Assembly (NCBI RefSeq): GCF_023502345.1
Contig: NZ_JAMFLX010000015.1
Location: 1-64,000 of the forward strand
Source of the DNA: Parendozoicomonas callyspongiae
Lineage (GTDB): Bacteria > Pseudomonadota > Gammaproteobacteria > Pseudomonadales > Endozoicomonadaceae
Reading direction: 5' to 3'
Length of the DNA: 64,000 nucleotides
Made by a program: the position numbers and the translations under genes. The notes below the pieces were generated by a model. The model was not told the origin of the DNA, made no database searches, and worked only from the letters and a program-made list of their open reading frames with translations. Each line of letters opens with the position of its first letter. Within the stretch, counting starts at the first letter, position 1. Positions 19,510 through 26,864 of the stretch are shown in pieces.

Positions 19510-19549
19510 GGAAATACCTTTTTCATCTGACGACGAAAAAGGTATTTCC
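19510..19549. terminator. Bidirectional hairpin after crbS
   Basis: A perfect 15-bp stem (19510-19524 with 19535-19549) has a 10-base loop and starts four bases after the crbS stop. The A/T-rich arms provide T-runs near the stem on both strands. It also lies beyond the convergent GNAT gene. Confidence 0.75.
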
Positions 19550-19601
19550 CGCTCATGGCTATTTGAACCAAAAGCGCAATAAAGCTCTTATAGTCGAAGG
19601 G

Positions 19602-20093
19602 TTATTCGCGGAATTTGACGAAAAGATGCTCGTCGTAGAACTCGTTATTTTTATAAATAGACTGTTTTAAAATGGCTTCTTTATGAAAACCTGCTTTCTC
19701 AAGCACACGCATCGATGCTGTATTCGGGCTGAATACTCCGGCAGATATTCTCTGAATATGAGTGTTATCAAAAGCATACTCGGTGAGTAGTTTGACAGCT
19801 TGAGCCGCAATTCCTTTTCCCCAGTGTAATTCACCTAACCAGTATCCAATTTCGGCCTCAAAACGTTTCTCGGCTGTTTTGGATTTCAGGCCTACTGTGC
19901 CTGCAAATTGGTTATCGTGAATAATTGCTTTATGAATGCCGATTTTTGAGCCAGTAGAAATCCACCATTCGGCATCTTCGCAGGTATAAGGGTATGGAAA
20001 TGTATCCAGCATATAACGTGATATGCTCGCGCTGTTGGCATTTTTAACCAGAGACTCAATATCATCTTGCGAAAAGTCGCGTAACTCGATCAT
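19602..20093 (-). CDS. GNAT acetyltransferase, RimJ/RimL type
   Basis: 163 residues, a normal single GNAT domain. The protein shows the RimJ/RimL-like order: an N-terminal LRDFSQDDIESL, the central GYWLGELHWGKGIAAQAVKLL (acetyl-CoA pyrophosphate loop, about 92-112), and the C-terminal NTASMRVLEKAGFHKE. It would transfer acetyl from acetyl-CoA to an amine, often a protein N-terminus or small molecule; the substrate is unknown. The ATG at 20093 has GAGAAG just upstream. It lies downstream of the crbR operon in the same orientation, but 128 bp separate them, so it may be independent. Confidence 0.88.
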   Translation of the reverse strand: MIELRDFSQDDIESLVKNANSASISRYMLDTFPYPYTCEDAEWWISTGSKIGIHKAIIHDNQFAGTVGLKSKTAEKRFEAEIGYWLGELHWGKGIAAQAVKLLTEYAFDNTHIQRISAGVFSPNTASMRVLEKAGFHKEAILKQSIYKNNEFYDEHLFVKFRE

Positions 20094-20221
20094 TCTTCTC
20101 GTTCAGTGTTATTTGCCAGGCAGACCCTGGCGCAAAGTAAAGGGGGAATTATTTCAGAGTTGAAAAATAACAGTATTCTGATAAGAAAGTGGCTGTGGAG
20201 AGTCAAAAGTTCAGTAAATGG

Positions 20222-20770
20222 CTATGCCTTCAATTGCATCTTTTCAATATCAAGATATTCCATCAGGGATATAGTCTCTTCTTTGTTCTGATTGATTGGC
20301 GGGTATGGAGGAAAGCGGACTAAAGGTTTTTCCTCTGAGTCCAGCATATGAGACCGGTCACTGGTGAACGTCTTCAAATACTCATCAGCAGAAATTTCCC
20401 GAATATAAACCTGATGTTCAGGCGACAATGTGTCTTGCGGATAAAAGCATTTCTGGAAGTAATCGCCAGCTTGAACAGGAAAACTCAGATGGCTGTCAAA
20501 ATCAAAAATCCAGGAAGCCCCTTTGTTTCTCATCAGCAAAATAACATGATAATCCCATAAGACAGGACTGTCGGGATGTGGACTGCTCTTTTGCTGAAGT
20601 ATGGGAGTTTTGCGCGAAGGGCTGGATAGAAACAGCACCGTTAAGTCGTTTGCAGAAACATCTTGTTCCACAAGATCACGACATAAACACCAGATATTTT
20701 CCTCACAGAAACAGGTGGTGTAAGAGAAGTCTTCACGTCTGAAGTCGAGCTTCTGTTCAGGCCGTGCCAT
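20222..20770 (-). CDS. Protein N-terminal glutamine amidohydrolase, NTAQ1-like
   Basis: 182 residues, resembling eukaryotic NTAQ1, which deamidates N-terminal Gln of proteins to Glu. Visible hallmarks are TTCFCEENIW with catalytic Cys22, LWDYHVILL with His75, IFDFDSHLSFP with Asp92, then YLKTFTSDRSHM and FPPYPPI, in the same order as the human protein. The full Cys-His-Asp triad is retained, so it is probably active. I chose the ATG at 20770 because it overlaps the crbR stop by 14 bases (translational coupling); a start at 20809 adds an unrelated N-terminus. It is the last gene of the sulfotransferase-crbR-NTAQ1 unit. It could act on bacterial N-degron substrates or on host proteins. Confidence 0.88.
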   Translation of the reverse strand: MARPEQKLDFRREDFSYTTCFCEENIWCLCRDLVEQDVSANDLTVLFLSSPSRKTPILQQKSSPHPDSPVLWDYHVILLMRNKGASWIFDFDSHLSFPVQAGDYFQKCFYPQDTLSPEHQVYIREISADEYLKTFTSDRSHMLDSEEKPLVRFPPYPPINQNKEETISLMEYLDIEKMQLKA

Positions 20771-21515
20771 CAAGAGGTTCCGGCTCAAGTTCAGACTGTT
20801 GCAATGCAATGACTGCCTGGGTTCGGTTGTTGACTCCCAGCTTCCGGAAGATGGCAGTCAGGTGAGCCTTGATAGTCGCTTCTGAAACCTTGAGCTCCCA
20901 GGCAATCTGTTTATTTCTTAATCCGGAGTTGATCATCTCCAGAACTTTCAACTGTTGCGGGGTCAGGGATGCGAGGCGCTCAGTCATCTCCGAGTCAACA
21001 GAGCTGGCTTCCGGAGCAGGGCCAATGTCAGCTGGCAACCAGATATCACCATCAAGAATCTGTTTAATGGCGGAAGTAATGGTTTCCAGCGACGATGATT
21101 TAGGAATAAAGCCGCTGGCACCATGTTCAAGGGCTTTGTGAATCACATCCGGTTCTTCTCTGGCAGAAATAATCACTACCGGAATATCAGGATACTGATT
21201 TCGCAGAAACAGGAGGGCTGAAAAGCCGTGGGCTCCGGGGATATGAAGGTCAAGCAGTACCAAATCTGGAGTCTCACCACACTTCAATAATCTTTGCAGA
21301 TCATCAAGATTATTTGCTTCGGCAATATCAATCTGATCCCAGGACTGCTGAAGAGCCCCACTCAAAGCTGAGCAGAACAGAGGATGGTCTTCAGTAATAA
21401 TTATCCGGTAGTTCATGGCGCCGGTTCTTATTGTTTTGCCTGAATTACCGACAGGTTGCCAGTGCTGAGTAAGAGTGTCAAACCAGCGGTCAGTCGGCTT
21501 GACGGGCTCAAACAT
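20757..21515 (-). CDS. crbR: CrbR-type LuxR/NarL-family response regulator
   Basis: A receiver domain followed by a LuxR helix-turn-helix. The receiver begins MNYRIIITEDHPLF, with acceptor Asp89 in LVLLDLHIPG. The HTH near 185-245 contains LTPQQLKVLEMINSGLRNKQ and SEATIKAHLTAIFRKLG. With CrbS nearby this is the cognate CrbR, expected to activate acs and the symporter operon. The longer frame (252 residues) starts 10 bases after the sulfotransferase stop; a start at 21416 gives about 219 residues, the usual family length, and removes an unrelated 33-residue N-terminus. Neither start has a strong SD. It sits between two eukaryote-like genes, which is unusual. Confidence 0.9.
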   Translation of the reverse strand: MFEPVKPTDRWFDTLTQHWQPVGNSGKTIRTGAMNYRIIITEDHPLFCSALSGALQQSWDQIDIAEANNLDDLQRLLKCGETPDLVLLDLHIPGAHGFSALLFLRNQYPDIPVVIISAREEPDVIHKALEHGASGFIPKSSSLETITSAIKQILDGDIWLPADIGPAPEASSVDSEMTERLASLTPQQLKVLEMINSGLRNKQIAWELKVSEATIKAHLTAIFRKLGVNNRTQAVIALQQSELEPEPLDGTA

Positions 21516-21525
21516 TACTTACGGC

Positions 21526-22578
21526 TTACTCAACAATCTTTGCGGCCGAGCGCTCGTGTAGCTTTTTCTCAAAAATTGCTTTGAACGCTGGGTAGTCCTG
21601 GCAATCAGGAACCCCAGCCTTCCATTTATCTCTTAATTTCTGCTTGGCAGGTTCAGTCAGTTCCGGGCTTTGGGTTGAGACAACACGGGGTGCCGGGCGA
21701 ACATGCTCGGACTCTGTTAATTCTTTCTCCTGAAGCTTTTTCTGCACCCATGATTCATCGAACTTACTGAGATGTTCCTCTAGCTCCATAAACTCTTTGC
21801 TGCAGTGATGAATGATCGTGTCGAGTTCATTCTTCTTCAGAGTATCAACACCGATAAAAGAAGCGATGGTCGGAATAACAGTCTGTTTGTTTTTAACTAA
21901 ATACTCATACGGAATAACAAGGAGATCACCCAGTTCCTTTGCTTTTAGGAACTCCTGGTAGTAAAGCCATAACGAGGCCCCGAAATGCATATCGTCGATA
22001 TAGTCAGATTGCAGTACAAACTCCGATGCGTCCGTAAATTGCTCAACAGTCGGTACCCCTTTCGCTTTGAGGAAGTTGAAGAAGGAGATAAATGTCTTCT
22101 CCGGATCTCGTATGGTTGCAATATAACGACACCCTCTTCTCTGGGATGACAGGGACTGGTGCGTTTTAAAAATACGGGGACTGGCAAGAAGGTTCGGGTT
22201 AGTGTCCAGATCCCGTGCCCATCCCAGCCAGGGAGAAACCTGGTACAAATCTTCAAAGTTCATGCTGTCAGGGCCGCCACGCGTTTTAATCTGATTGCAT
22301 ATTTGCTGCATCAGGGTGGTACCGGTTTTAGGTGGGGAAACCAGCATCACATCATCCGGTTCAATTGGCATAGCCGTGCCGTAATCAAAACTCTTTTTTG
22401 ACATCATGGTGTTTCGGGTAGGTTCTTTCATGCCGACCAGTGGAGTGACCTTGTCAATAAATCCCACTTTTGATTTCTGTTTTTCTGTGCTCGCCTCTAA
22501 AGTGATTTTTGAACCTTCAGTGAGTACTGAAGGCCAGTCAGTATCGATAACAGAGGAGGAAGTTGATAACTGCAGCAT
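21526..22578 (-). CDS. Sulfotransferase, eukaryote-like PAPS-dependent
   Basis: 350 residues of the P-loop sulfotransferase family, transferring sulfate from PAPS to a hydroxyl or amine acceptor. The 5'-phosphosulfate loop is SPPKTGTTLM (about 81-90), and the 3'-phosphate loop region reads YIATIRDPEKTFISFFNFL (about 152-170). The C-terminus has LRDKWKAGVPDC, resembling the RxGxxGDW/K region of cytosolic sulfotransferases. An approximately 60-residue N-terminal extension precedes the domain. It is the first gene of the unit with crbR and NTAQ1 (10 bases to crbR). The acceptor is unknown; small host or symbiont metabolites are possible. Confidence 0.88.
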   Translation of the reverse strand: MLQLSTSSSVIDTDWPSVLTEGSKITLEASTEKQKSKVGFIDKVTPLVGMKEPTRNTMMSKKSFDYGTAMPIEPDDVMLVSPPKTGTTLMQQICNQIKTRGGPDSMNFEDLYQVSPWLGWARDLDTNPNLLASPRIFKTHQSLSSQRRGCRYIATIRDPEKTFISFFNFLKAKGVPTVEQFTDASEFVLQSDYIDDMHFGASLWLYYQEFLKAKELGDLLVIPYEYLVKNKQTVIPTIASFIGVDTLKKNELDTIIHHCSKEFMELEEHLSKFDESWVQKKLQEKELTESEHVRPAPRVVSTQSPELTEPAKQKLRDKWKAGVPDCQDYPAFKAIFEKKLHERSAAKIVE

Positions 22579-22820
22579 AGGAAGTACCCTGGATCATATG
22601 GTTTCCTTCTTTGGCATATACAGGGTTGTTTAGTTTCAGGGGAACCATGACAACAACCCATTTTGACAGTATTACTAGCAACACCTCTCTTTGCGCATAG
22701 GTTATGCCCATATCAATACGGCAGTGGTAGAAGGAGATTGCCAGAATTAATCAATATTTGGGAATTGTTTAATCCAGGCAATTTCGACAGGTGTTTCTCT
22801 TATTTCGAGAGATATTGTCA

Positions 22821-22857
22821 ATAGATAAAAACTATGAGTTAAATTCTTTTTATCAAT
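22821..22857 (+). promoter_or_regulatory. OxyR binding site of ahpC
   Basis: Four tetranucleotides at exact 7-base spacings match the OxyR consensus ATAG-N7-CTAT-N7-ATAG-N7-CTAT: ATAG 22821-22824, CTAT 22832-22835, ATTC 22843-22846, CAAT 22854-22857. The first two are perfect. The site ends directly before a -35-like region (22858-22863), the arrangement of OxyR-activated promoters. Confidence 0.8.
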
Positions 22858-22886
22858 TTTAATGATTTGCGCCCGAGGCATATCAT
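22858..22886 (+). promoter_or_regulatory. Predicted ahpC promoter
   Basis: TATCAT at 22881-22886 serves as a -10 with a weak -35 (TTTAAT, 22858-22863) 17 bases upstream, abutting the OxyR site. A weak -35 is expected where an activator contacts RNA polymerase. Confidence 0.55.
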
Positions 22887-22918
22887 TCAACTGCAGATAA
22901 CGAACAACGCAGTTGAAT
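22885..22918 (+). other. Stem-loop in the ahpC 5' leader
   Basis: A perfect 10-bp stem ATTCAACTGC/GCAGTTGAAT with a 14-base loop ends just before the GAGGAA ribosome binding site of ahpC. It may stabilise the message or influence translation; the sequence alone does not show which. Confidence 0.45.
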
Positions 22919-22937
22919 TCAGATAGAGGAAACAAAC

Positions 22938-23501
22938 ATGTCTCTGGTCAATCAAGAAATCAAATCTTTCTCCGCTACCGCATTCCATAACGGTGATTTT
23001 GTTTCAGTCAGCGATGAAGACCTGAAAGGTAAGTGGTCTGTCGTATTCTTCTACCCAGCAGACTTTACTTTTGTCTGCCCAACAGAGCTGGGTGATCTGG
23101 CTGATCACTACGAGCAGCTGCAGGCCATGGGTGTTGAAGTTTACGCAGTATCCACTGATACCCACTTTACCCATAAGGCATGGCATGACAGCTCCGAAAC
23201 CATTGGCAAGATCAAGTTTCCAATGATCGGCGATCCAACTGGTGCCATCTCCCGTAACTTTGAAGTGATGATTGAGGAAGAAGGTCTGGCACTTCGCGGT
23301 ACCTTTGTTATCAACCCTGAAGGTGTGATCAAGGTTGTTGAAACCAATGATCTGGGTATTGGTCGCTCTGCCAGGGAGCTGATCCGCAAGATCCAGGCTG
23401 CACAGTATGTTGCTGAGCACGATGGTGAAGTTTGCCCAGCTGCATGGCAGCCAGGTGAAGAGACTCTGGCTCCTTCCCTGGATCTGGTTGGCAAAATCTA
23501 A
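22938..23501 (+). CDS. ahpC: Alkyl hydroperoxide reductase subunit C, peroxiredoxin
   Basis: 187 residues, standard AhpC. A typical 2-Cys peroxiredoxin that reduces hydrogen peroxide and organic hydroperoxides in the cytoplasm and is recycled by AhpF. The peroxidatic cysteine is C47 in TFVCPTE, the resolving cysteine is C166 in GEVCPAAW, and the GGLG-like region is preserved. The start follows GAGGAA by about 8 bases. It is preceded by an OxyR site and followed by ahpF 131 bp downstream. Nothing is missing or odd. Confidence 0.97.
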   Translation: MSLVNQEIKSFSATAFHNGDFVSVSDEDLKGKWSVVFFYPADFTFVCPTELGDLADHYEQLQAMGVEVYAVSTDTHFTHKAWHDSSETIGKIKFPMIGDPTGAISRNFEVMIEEEGLALRGTFVINPEGVIKVVETNDLGIGRSARELIRKIQAAQYVAEHDGEVCPAAWQPGEETLAPSLDLVGKI

Positions 23502-23528
23502 TGCGTAGGGTCGGAAGGCCCTGATTAT

Positions 23529-23570
23529 CCCGCTCCTTAAAGCAGTCCTTTAGAAAAGGAAAGGAGCGGG
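23529..23570 (+). other. ahpC-ahpF intercistronic hairpin
   Basis: A 10-bp stem CCCGCTCCTT/AAGGAGCGGG (23529-23538 with 23561-23570) encloses a second small hairpin (TCCTTT/AAAGGA). No T-run follows, so partial termination or 3' protection of the ahpC message is more likely than full termination. It would let AhpC be made in excess of AhpF. Confidence 0.55.
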
Positions 23571-23632
23571 GAAATTCCCCGTGACTTCATTCTTTTTATT
23601 GAACTCTTAATTCGCTAATTCTGGAGCAGACC

Positions 23633-25231
23633 ATGCTGGACGCAAATATTAAACAGCAGTTATCAAACTACTTTCAGGGTATCGATAGGGCGGTTGAAAT
23701 TATTGCGTCCGTTGATGGCTTTTCATCAGTTGAAGACTCTGCTAAATCAAAAGAGCTTCTAAGCCTGGTTAGCGAGCTCGGAGAACTTTCTGAAACAATC
23801 ACGGTAAAAGAGAGCCGTGATGATTCCGAGCGCAAGCCTTCCATGGCTATTGCTGTAAAAGGCCAGCCAGCCACTATTCGCTTTGCCGGTATCCCCATGG
23901 GGCATGAGTTTAACTCTCTGGTACTGGCGATTCTTCATACCGGTGGGCATCAACCAAAAATCGATGCAGAACTGATTCAGCAGATTAAAGAGCTGGATGG
24001 TGATTATAACTTCGAATCCTATATCTCCCTGAGCTGTCAGAACTGCCCGGAAGTTGTGCAGGCACTGAACCTGATGGCAGCTCTGAATCCAAATATCAGC
24101 CATACCATGATAGATGGCGCTCTGTTTCAGCGGGAGGTTAATGATCGCAATGTGATGGCCGTGCCTTCTGTTTTCCTGAATGGAGAATCATTCTCCCAGG
24201 GAAGAATTTCCATTGCTGATATTGTGAAGAAGCTGGATAAGAATGCCTCAAAGCGTGATGCAGAAACTATCAGCCAGAAAGATCCATTCGATATGCTGGT
24301 GGTGGGTGCTGGTCCATCCGGTGCATCTGCCGCAGTTTACTCTGCCCGTAAAGGTATACGCACAGGCGTTGTAGCTGATCGGTTTGGTGGCCAGGTCATG
24401 GATACCATGGCCATTGAGAACTTTATCTCAGTCAAAGAGACGGAAGGTCCCAAACTGGTAGCCAACCTTGAGCAGCATGTTCGGGAATATGATGTCGATA
24501 TTATGTCCGGTCAGCTGGCACAGAAACTGATTCCTGCCTCTGAGCCCGGTGATGAAATTGAAGTTCAACTTGCCAATGGTGCAAGCCTGAAAAGCCGGTC
24601 AGTTCTGCTTTCCACCGGTGCGCGCTGGAGAGAAATGAATGTTCCCGGTGAAAAGGAATATCGCGGCAAGGGTGTAGCCTATTGCCCACACTGCGATGGC
24701 CCACTGTTTAAAGGCAAGCGTGTTGCCGTGATTGGCGGCGGTAACTCCGGTATTGAGGCAGCTATTGATTTGGCAGGTATTGTCAGCCATGTCACAGTCA
24801 TTGAGTTTGATAGCAAACTTCGGGCTGATGAAGTTCTTCAGGCCAAACTGCGTTCCCTGCCAAATGTCGAGGTGATAACCAGCGCTTTGACGACTGAAGT
24901 GCTGGGTAACGGGCAGAAGGTTAACGGTCTTGTCTATACAGACCGGAATACCGAGGAATCAAAGACTATTGAGCCGGAAGGTATTTTTGTTCAGATTGGT
25001 CTGGTTCCCAATACTGAATGGTTAAAAGGCACGGTTGAGCTGTCTCCCCGTGGCGAAATTATTGTTGACGAAAGAGGGCAGACATCTGTTCCCGGTGTAT
25101 TTGCAGCAGGTGATGTGACCACCGCACCCTATAAGCAGATCATTATTGCCATGGGCAGTGGGGCAAATGCGGCATTGGGAGCGTTTGATTACCTGATCAG
25201 ATTACCTGCCAGAGTTGAGGAAGCTGCCTGA
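23633..25231 (+). CDS. ahpF: Alkyl hydroperoxide reductase subunit F
   Basis: A 532-residue flavoprotein disulfide reductase that uses NADH to regenerate AhpC. Domains in order: two N-terminal thioredoxin folds with the CQNC pair (C135/C138), an FAD domain starting [20 protein letters not shown], the catalytic YCPHCDG pair (C351/C354), an NAD domain with [17 protein letters not shown], and the C-terminal FAD motif [15 protein letters not shown]. The SD GGAG lies 6 bases before the ATG. It is in the ahpCF unit and ends at a strong hairpin. Length and motifs are standard. Confidence 0.97.
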   Translation: MLDANIKQQLSNYFQGIDRAVEIIASVDGFSSVEDSAKSKELLSLVSELGELSETITVKESRDDSERKPSMAIAVKGQPATIRFAGIPMGHEFNSLVLAILHTGGHQPKIDAELIQQIKELDGDYNFESYISLSCQNCPEVVQALNLMAALNPNISHTMIDGALFQREVNDRNVMAVPSVFLNGESFSQGRISIADIVKKLDKNASKRDAETISQKDPFDMLVVGAGPSGASAAVYSARKGIRTGVVADRFGGQVMDTMAIENFISVKETEGPKLVANLEQHVREYDVDIMSGQLAQKLIPASEPGDEIEVQLANGASLKSRSVLLSTGARWREMNVPGEKEYRGKGVAYCPHCDGPLFKGKRVAVIGGGNSGIEAAIDLAGIVSHVTVIEFDSKLRADEVLQAKLRSLPNVEVITSALTTEVLGNGQKVNGLVYTDRNTEESKTIEPEGIFVQIGLVPNTEWLKGTVELSPRGEIIVDERGQTSVPGVFAAGDVTTAPYKQIIIAMGSGANAALGAFDYLIRLPARVEEAA

Positions 25232-25259
25232 TCAGAAAAGAATGAGTGTGTGGGGCAAG

Positions 25260-25288
25260 CAAAGGGGCTGCATAGTGCAGCCCCTTTG
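25260..25288 (+). terminator. Hairpin terminator after ahpF
   Basis: A perfect 13-bp stem CAAAGGGGCTGCA/TGCAGCCCCTTTG with a 3-base loop lies 29 bases after the ahpF stop. A long T-run is lacking but the stem is very stable. Confidence 0.75.
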
Positions 25289-25625
25289 TGCATCAAGGCA
25301 GCGTACTTCTGGGTAAGAGCACGAATCAGTGCAGGAACTTCAATGTTATTCAGTACACTTTACAAGTGCATTCAAAGTACTCAGAACCCGGGCCTGCAGC
25401 ATACAGAGGAACCAACTTCCCAGCCAACCTTATATCCGGCTTTCAGGATGTCATTCAGAATATGAAAACAGGCAATAACAGCAGCCCTCTATGCTGCAGT
25501 TTGTTAGTAGGGCTGACATATCTCCCAGGCATATGAATTTATTCAGCCGGTATGCTGTCAAAAAAAATACCTGTTCCTGTAAATGGAAGAGTTAAGGAAA
25601 TATATATTCGAGCAAGGAGGGAATT
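25289..25625. other. Intergenic stretch before the RING-like gene
   Basis: About 340 bp with no frame I can support on either strand; the two short plus-strand frames near 25250-25536 look like chance. It ends in a strong ribosome binding site, AAGGAGGG (25614-25621), for the following gene, whose promoter presumably lies here. Confidence 0.4.
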
Positions 25626-26399
25626 ATGGATACTACTCAAACTATTAGCGGTACTCATACTGTTAAGCGCAGTCATCCTGATGAGAATCAATATGACAGC
25701 AGAAAAAAAGCACCTAAATTAAACGGCATGACTGTTGACCTCGTACAAGATGTTATCAAAAGTGCGGAAGACTTTGAATCGATGCAAAACAAGCAGCTAT
25801 TAAAAGAAAACCAGAAGCTGCATGAATATGCATCAAACTTGAGATTATATTTAAACGAGATAAGAGAAGCATTGGTTAAATCACATGCAGAGGTGGAGTT
25901 ATGTAAATTCAAAGCAGATCTCTATGATTCAACGAAGGCTGAATTTGAGGCAGACAAACAACTTATTGAAAAAGGTAAGAAACAAGCAATGACATTACAA
26001 TCCACGTTAGAAGTCTATAAAGGTTTTGAGGCGTTGACTGGAATGCTTCTGCCTGTATGCACTCAATGTTTGAACCCTATAAAAAACGATGTATATCGGC
26101 ACAGGCCATTGGATCAGCATACAGATGGCGACGAATCCGACTCGGGTGATGATTCTGCCCCATGGTGCAGTGCAACCTACCATAAGAACTGCCTTGATGA
26201 GCTTATGTGTCAACCTGAGGCTGAGGCAAAATGTTCACAATGTGACGTTCAACTACGAATTAAACTCGGATGGTTCGGTAGTATATTTGGTTCCTCCAAG
26301 CTTACGTCTGAACCAGTCAAAGATGACGATCTCTCTCGCAAAACAAGTGAATACCGAAAACTGCACGCGCAGTTGCGTGAACCTGCACTAAATAGCTAG
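25626..26399 (+). CDS. Coiled-coil protein with RING-like zinc-binding cluster
   Basis: 257 residues, not a family I can name. A polar N-terminus (1-35) leads into a predicted helical coiled coil (about 45-130) with many Glu, Lys and Leu residues. A cysteine/histidine cluster follows with RING-like order: C145-x2-C148, an acidic insert, C181-x4-H186-x2-C189, C195, C203-x2-C206. There is no signal peptide. The spacing between C189 and C195 is longer than in classic RINGs, so call it RING-like. RING proteins are usually eukaryotic E3 ubiquitin ligases; in bacteria such folds occur in host-directed effectors. That role is inference. The SD is excellent and a terminator follows, so the gene is monocistronic. 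Confidence 0.75.
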   Translation: MDTTQTISGTHTVKRSHPDENQYDSRKKAPKLNGMTVDLVQDVIKSAEDFESMQNKQLLKENQKLHEYASNLRLYLNEIREALVKSHAEVELCKFKADLYDSTKAEFEADKQLIEKGKKQAMTLQSTLEVYKGFEALTGMLLPVCTQCLNPIKNDVYRHRPLDQHTDGDESDSGDDSAPWCSATYHKNCLDELMCQPEAEAKCSQCDVQLRIKLGWFGSIFGSSKLTSEPVKDDDLSRKTSEYRKLHAQLREPALNS

Positions 26400-26433
26400 C
26401 AAGACAGTTCAAAGGTCACACGAGACGGGTCTC

Positions 26434-26461
26434 CCCCGCAGCAGACTGCGGGGACTCTTTT
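26434..26461 (+). terminator. Intrinsic terminator after the RING-like gene
   Basis: An 8-bp stem CCCCGCAG/CTGCGGGG with a 4-base loop (26434-26453) is followed by ACTCTTTT. It separates the RING-like gene from the symporter operon. Confidence 0.85.
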
Positions 26462-26592
26462 ATTGTCTGGGAAGTCTATTAGCCAAAAGTCTAAGAGACG
26501 TTCGTCGGACTCGCTGTTAGGGTAGCACTCGACCCTGTGACAATAACGCATTATCAAACCCAAGAATAATAATAACAGCGGGAGACCTTCCT

Positions 26593-26862
26593 ATGAGTGA
26601 TGGTAAGGCGGCGGCGGCCGCTTACTGGAAAGAAAACCTAAGGGTGCTGCTCACCCTGTTATGCGTCTGGTTCGCGGTCTCGTTTGGCTGCGGCATTCTC
26701 TTTGTGGATGAACTCGACAAATTCGTCGTCGGTGGTTTCCCGCTGGGCTTCTGGTTTGCTCAGCAAGGGTCGATTTACACCTTTGTTGCACTGATTTTTG
26801 TCTATGTGTGGCAGATGAATCGTCTGGATCGCAAATACAACGTGGCTGAAGAGGGAGAGTAA
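26593..26862 (+). CDS. DUF4212 small membrane subunit paired with a sodium/acetate symporter
   Basis: 89 residues with two hydrophobic segments (about 16-38 and 48-72), a C-terminal basic turn (MNRLDRKYN) and an acidic end. It matches the DUF4212 small proteins encoded directly before an SSS-family symporter, thought to be an accessory subunit in the inner membrane. The ATG follows GGAG by 8 bases. The stop is 2 bases before the symporter ATG, so the two are translated together. This pair belongs to the CrbS/CrbR-regulated set in Vibrio, and the crbS gene 10 kb upstream supports the same here. Confidence 0.88.
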   Translation: MSDGKAAAAAYWKENLRVLLTLLCVWFAVSFGCGILFVDELDKFVVGGFPLGFWFAQQGSIYTFVALIFVYVWQMNRLDRKYNVAEEGE

Positions 26863-26864
26863 GC

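Noticed and set aside
25289-25625. A gene remnant or RNA gene between ahpF and the RING-like gene.
   Set aside because: No frame, tRNA-like fold or riboswitch core could be supported on either strand.
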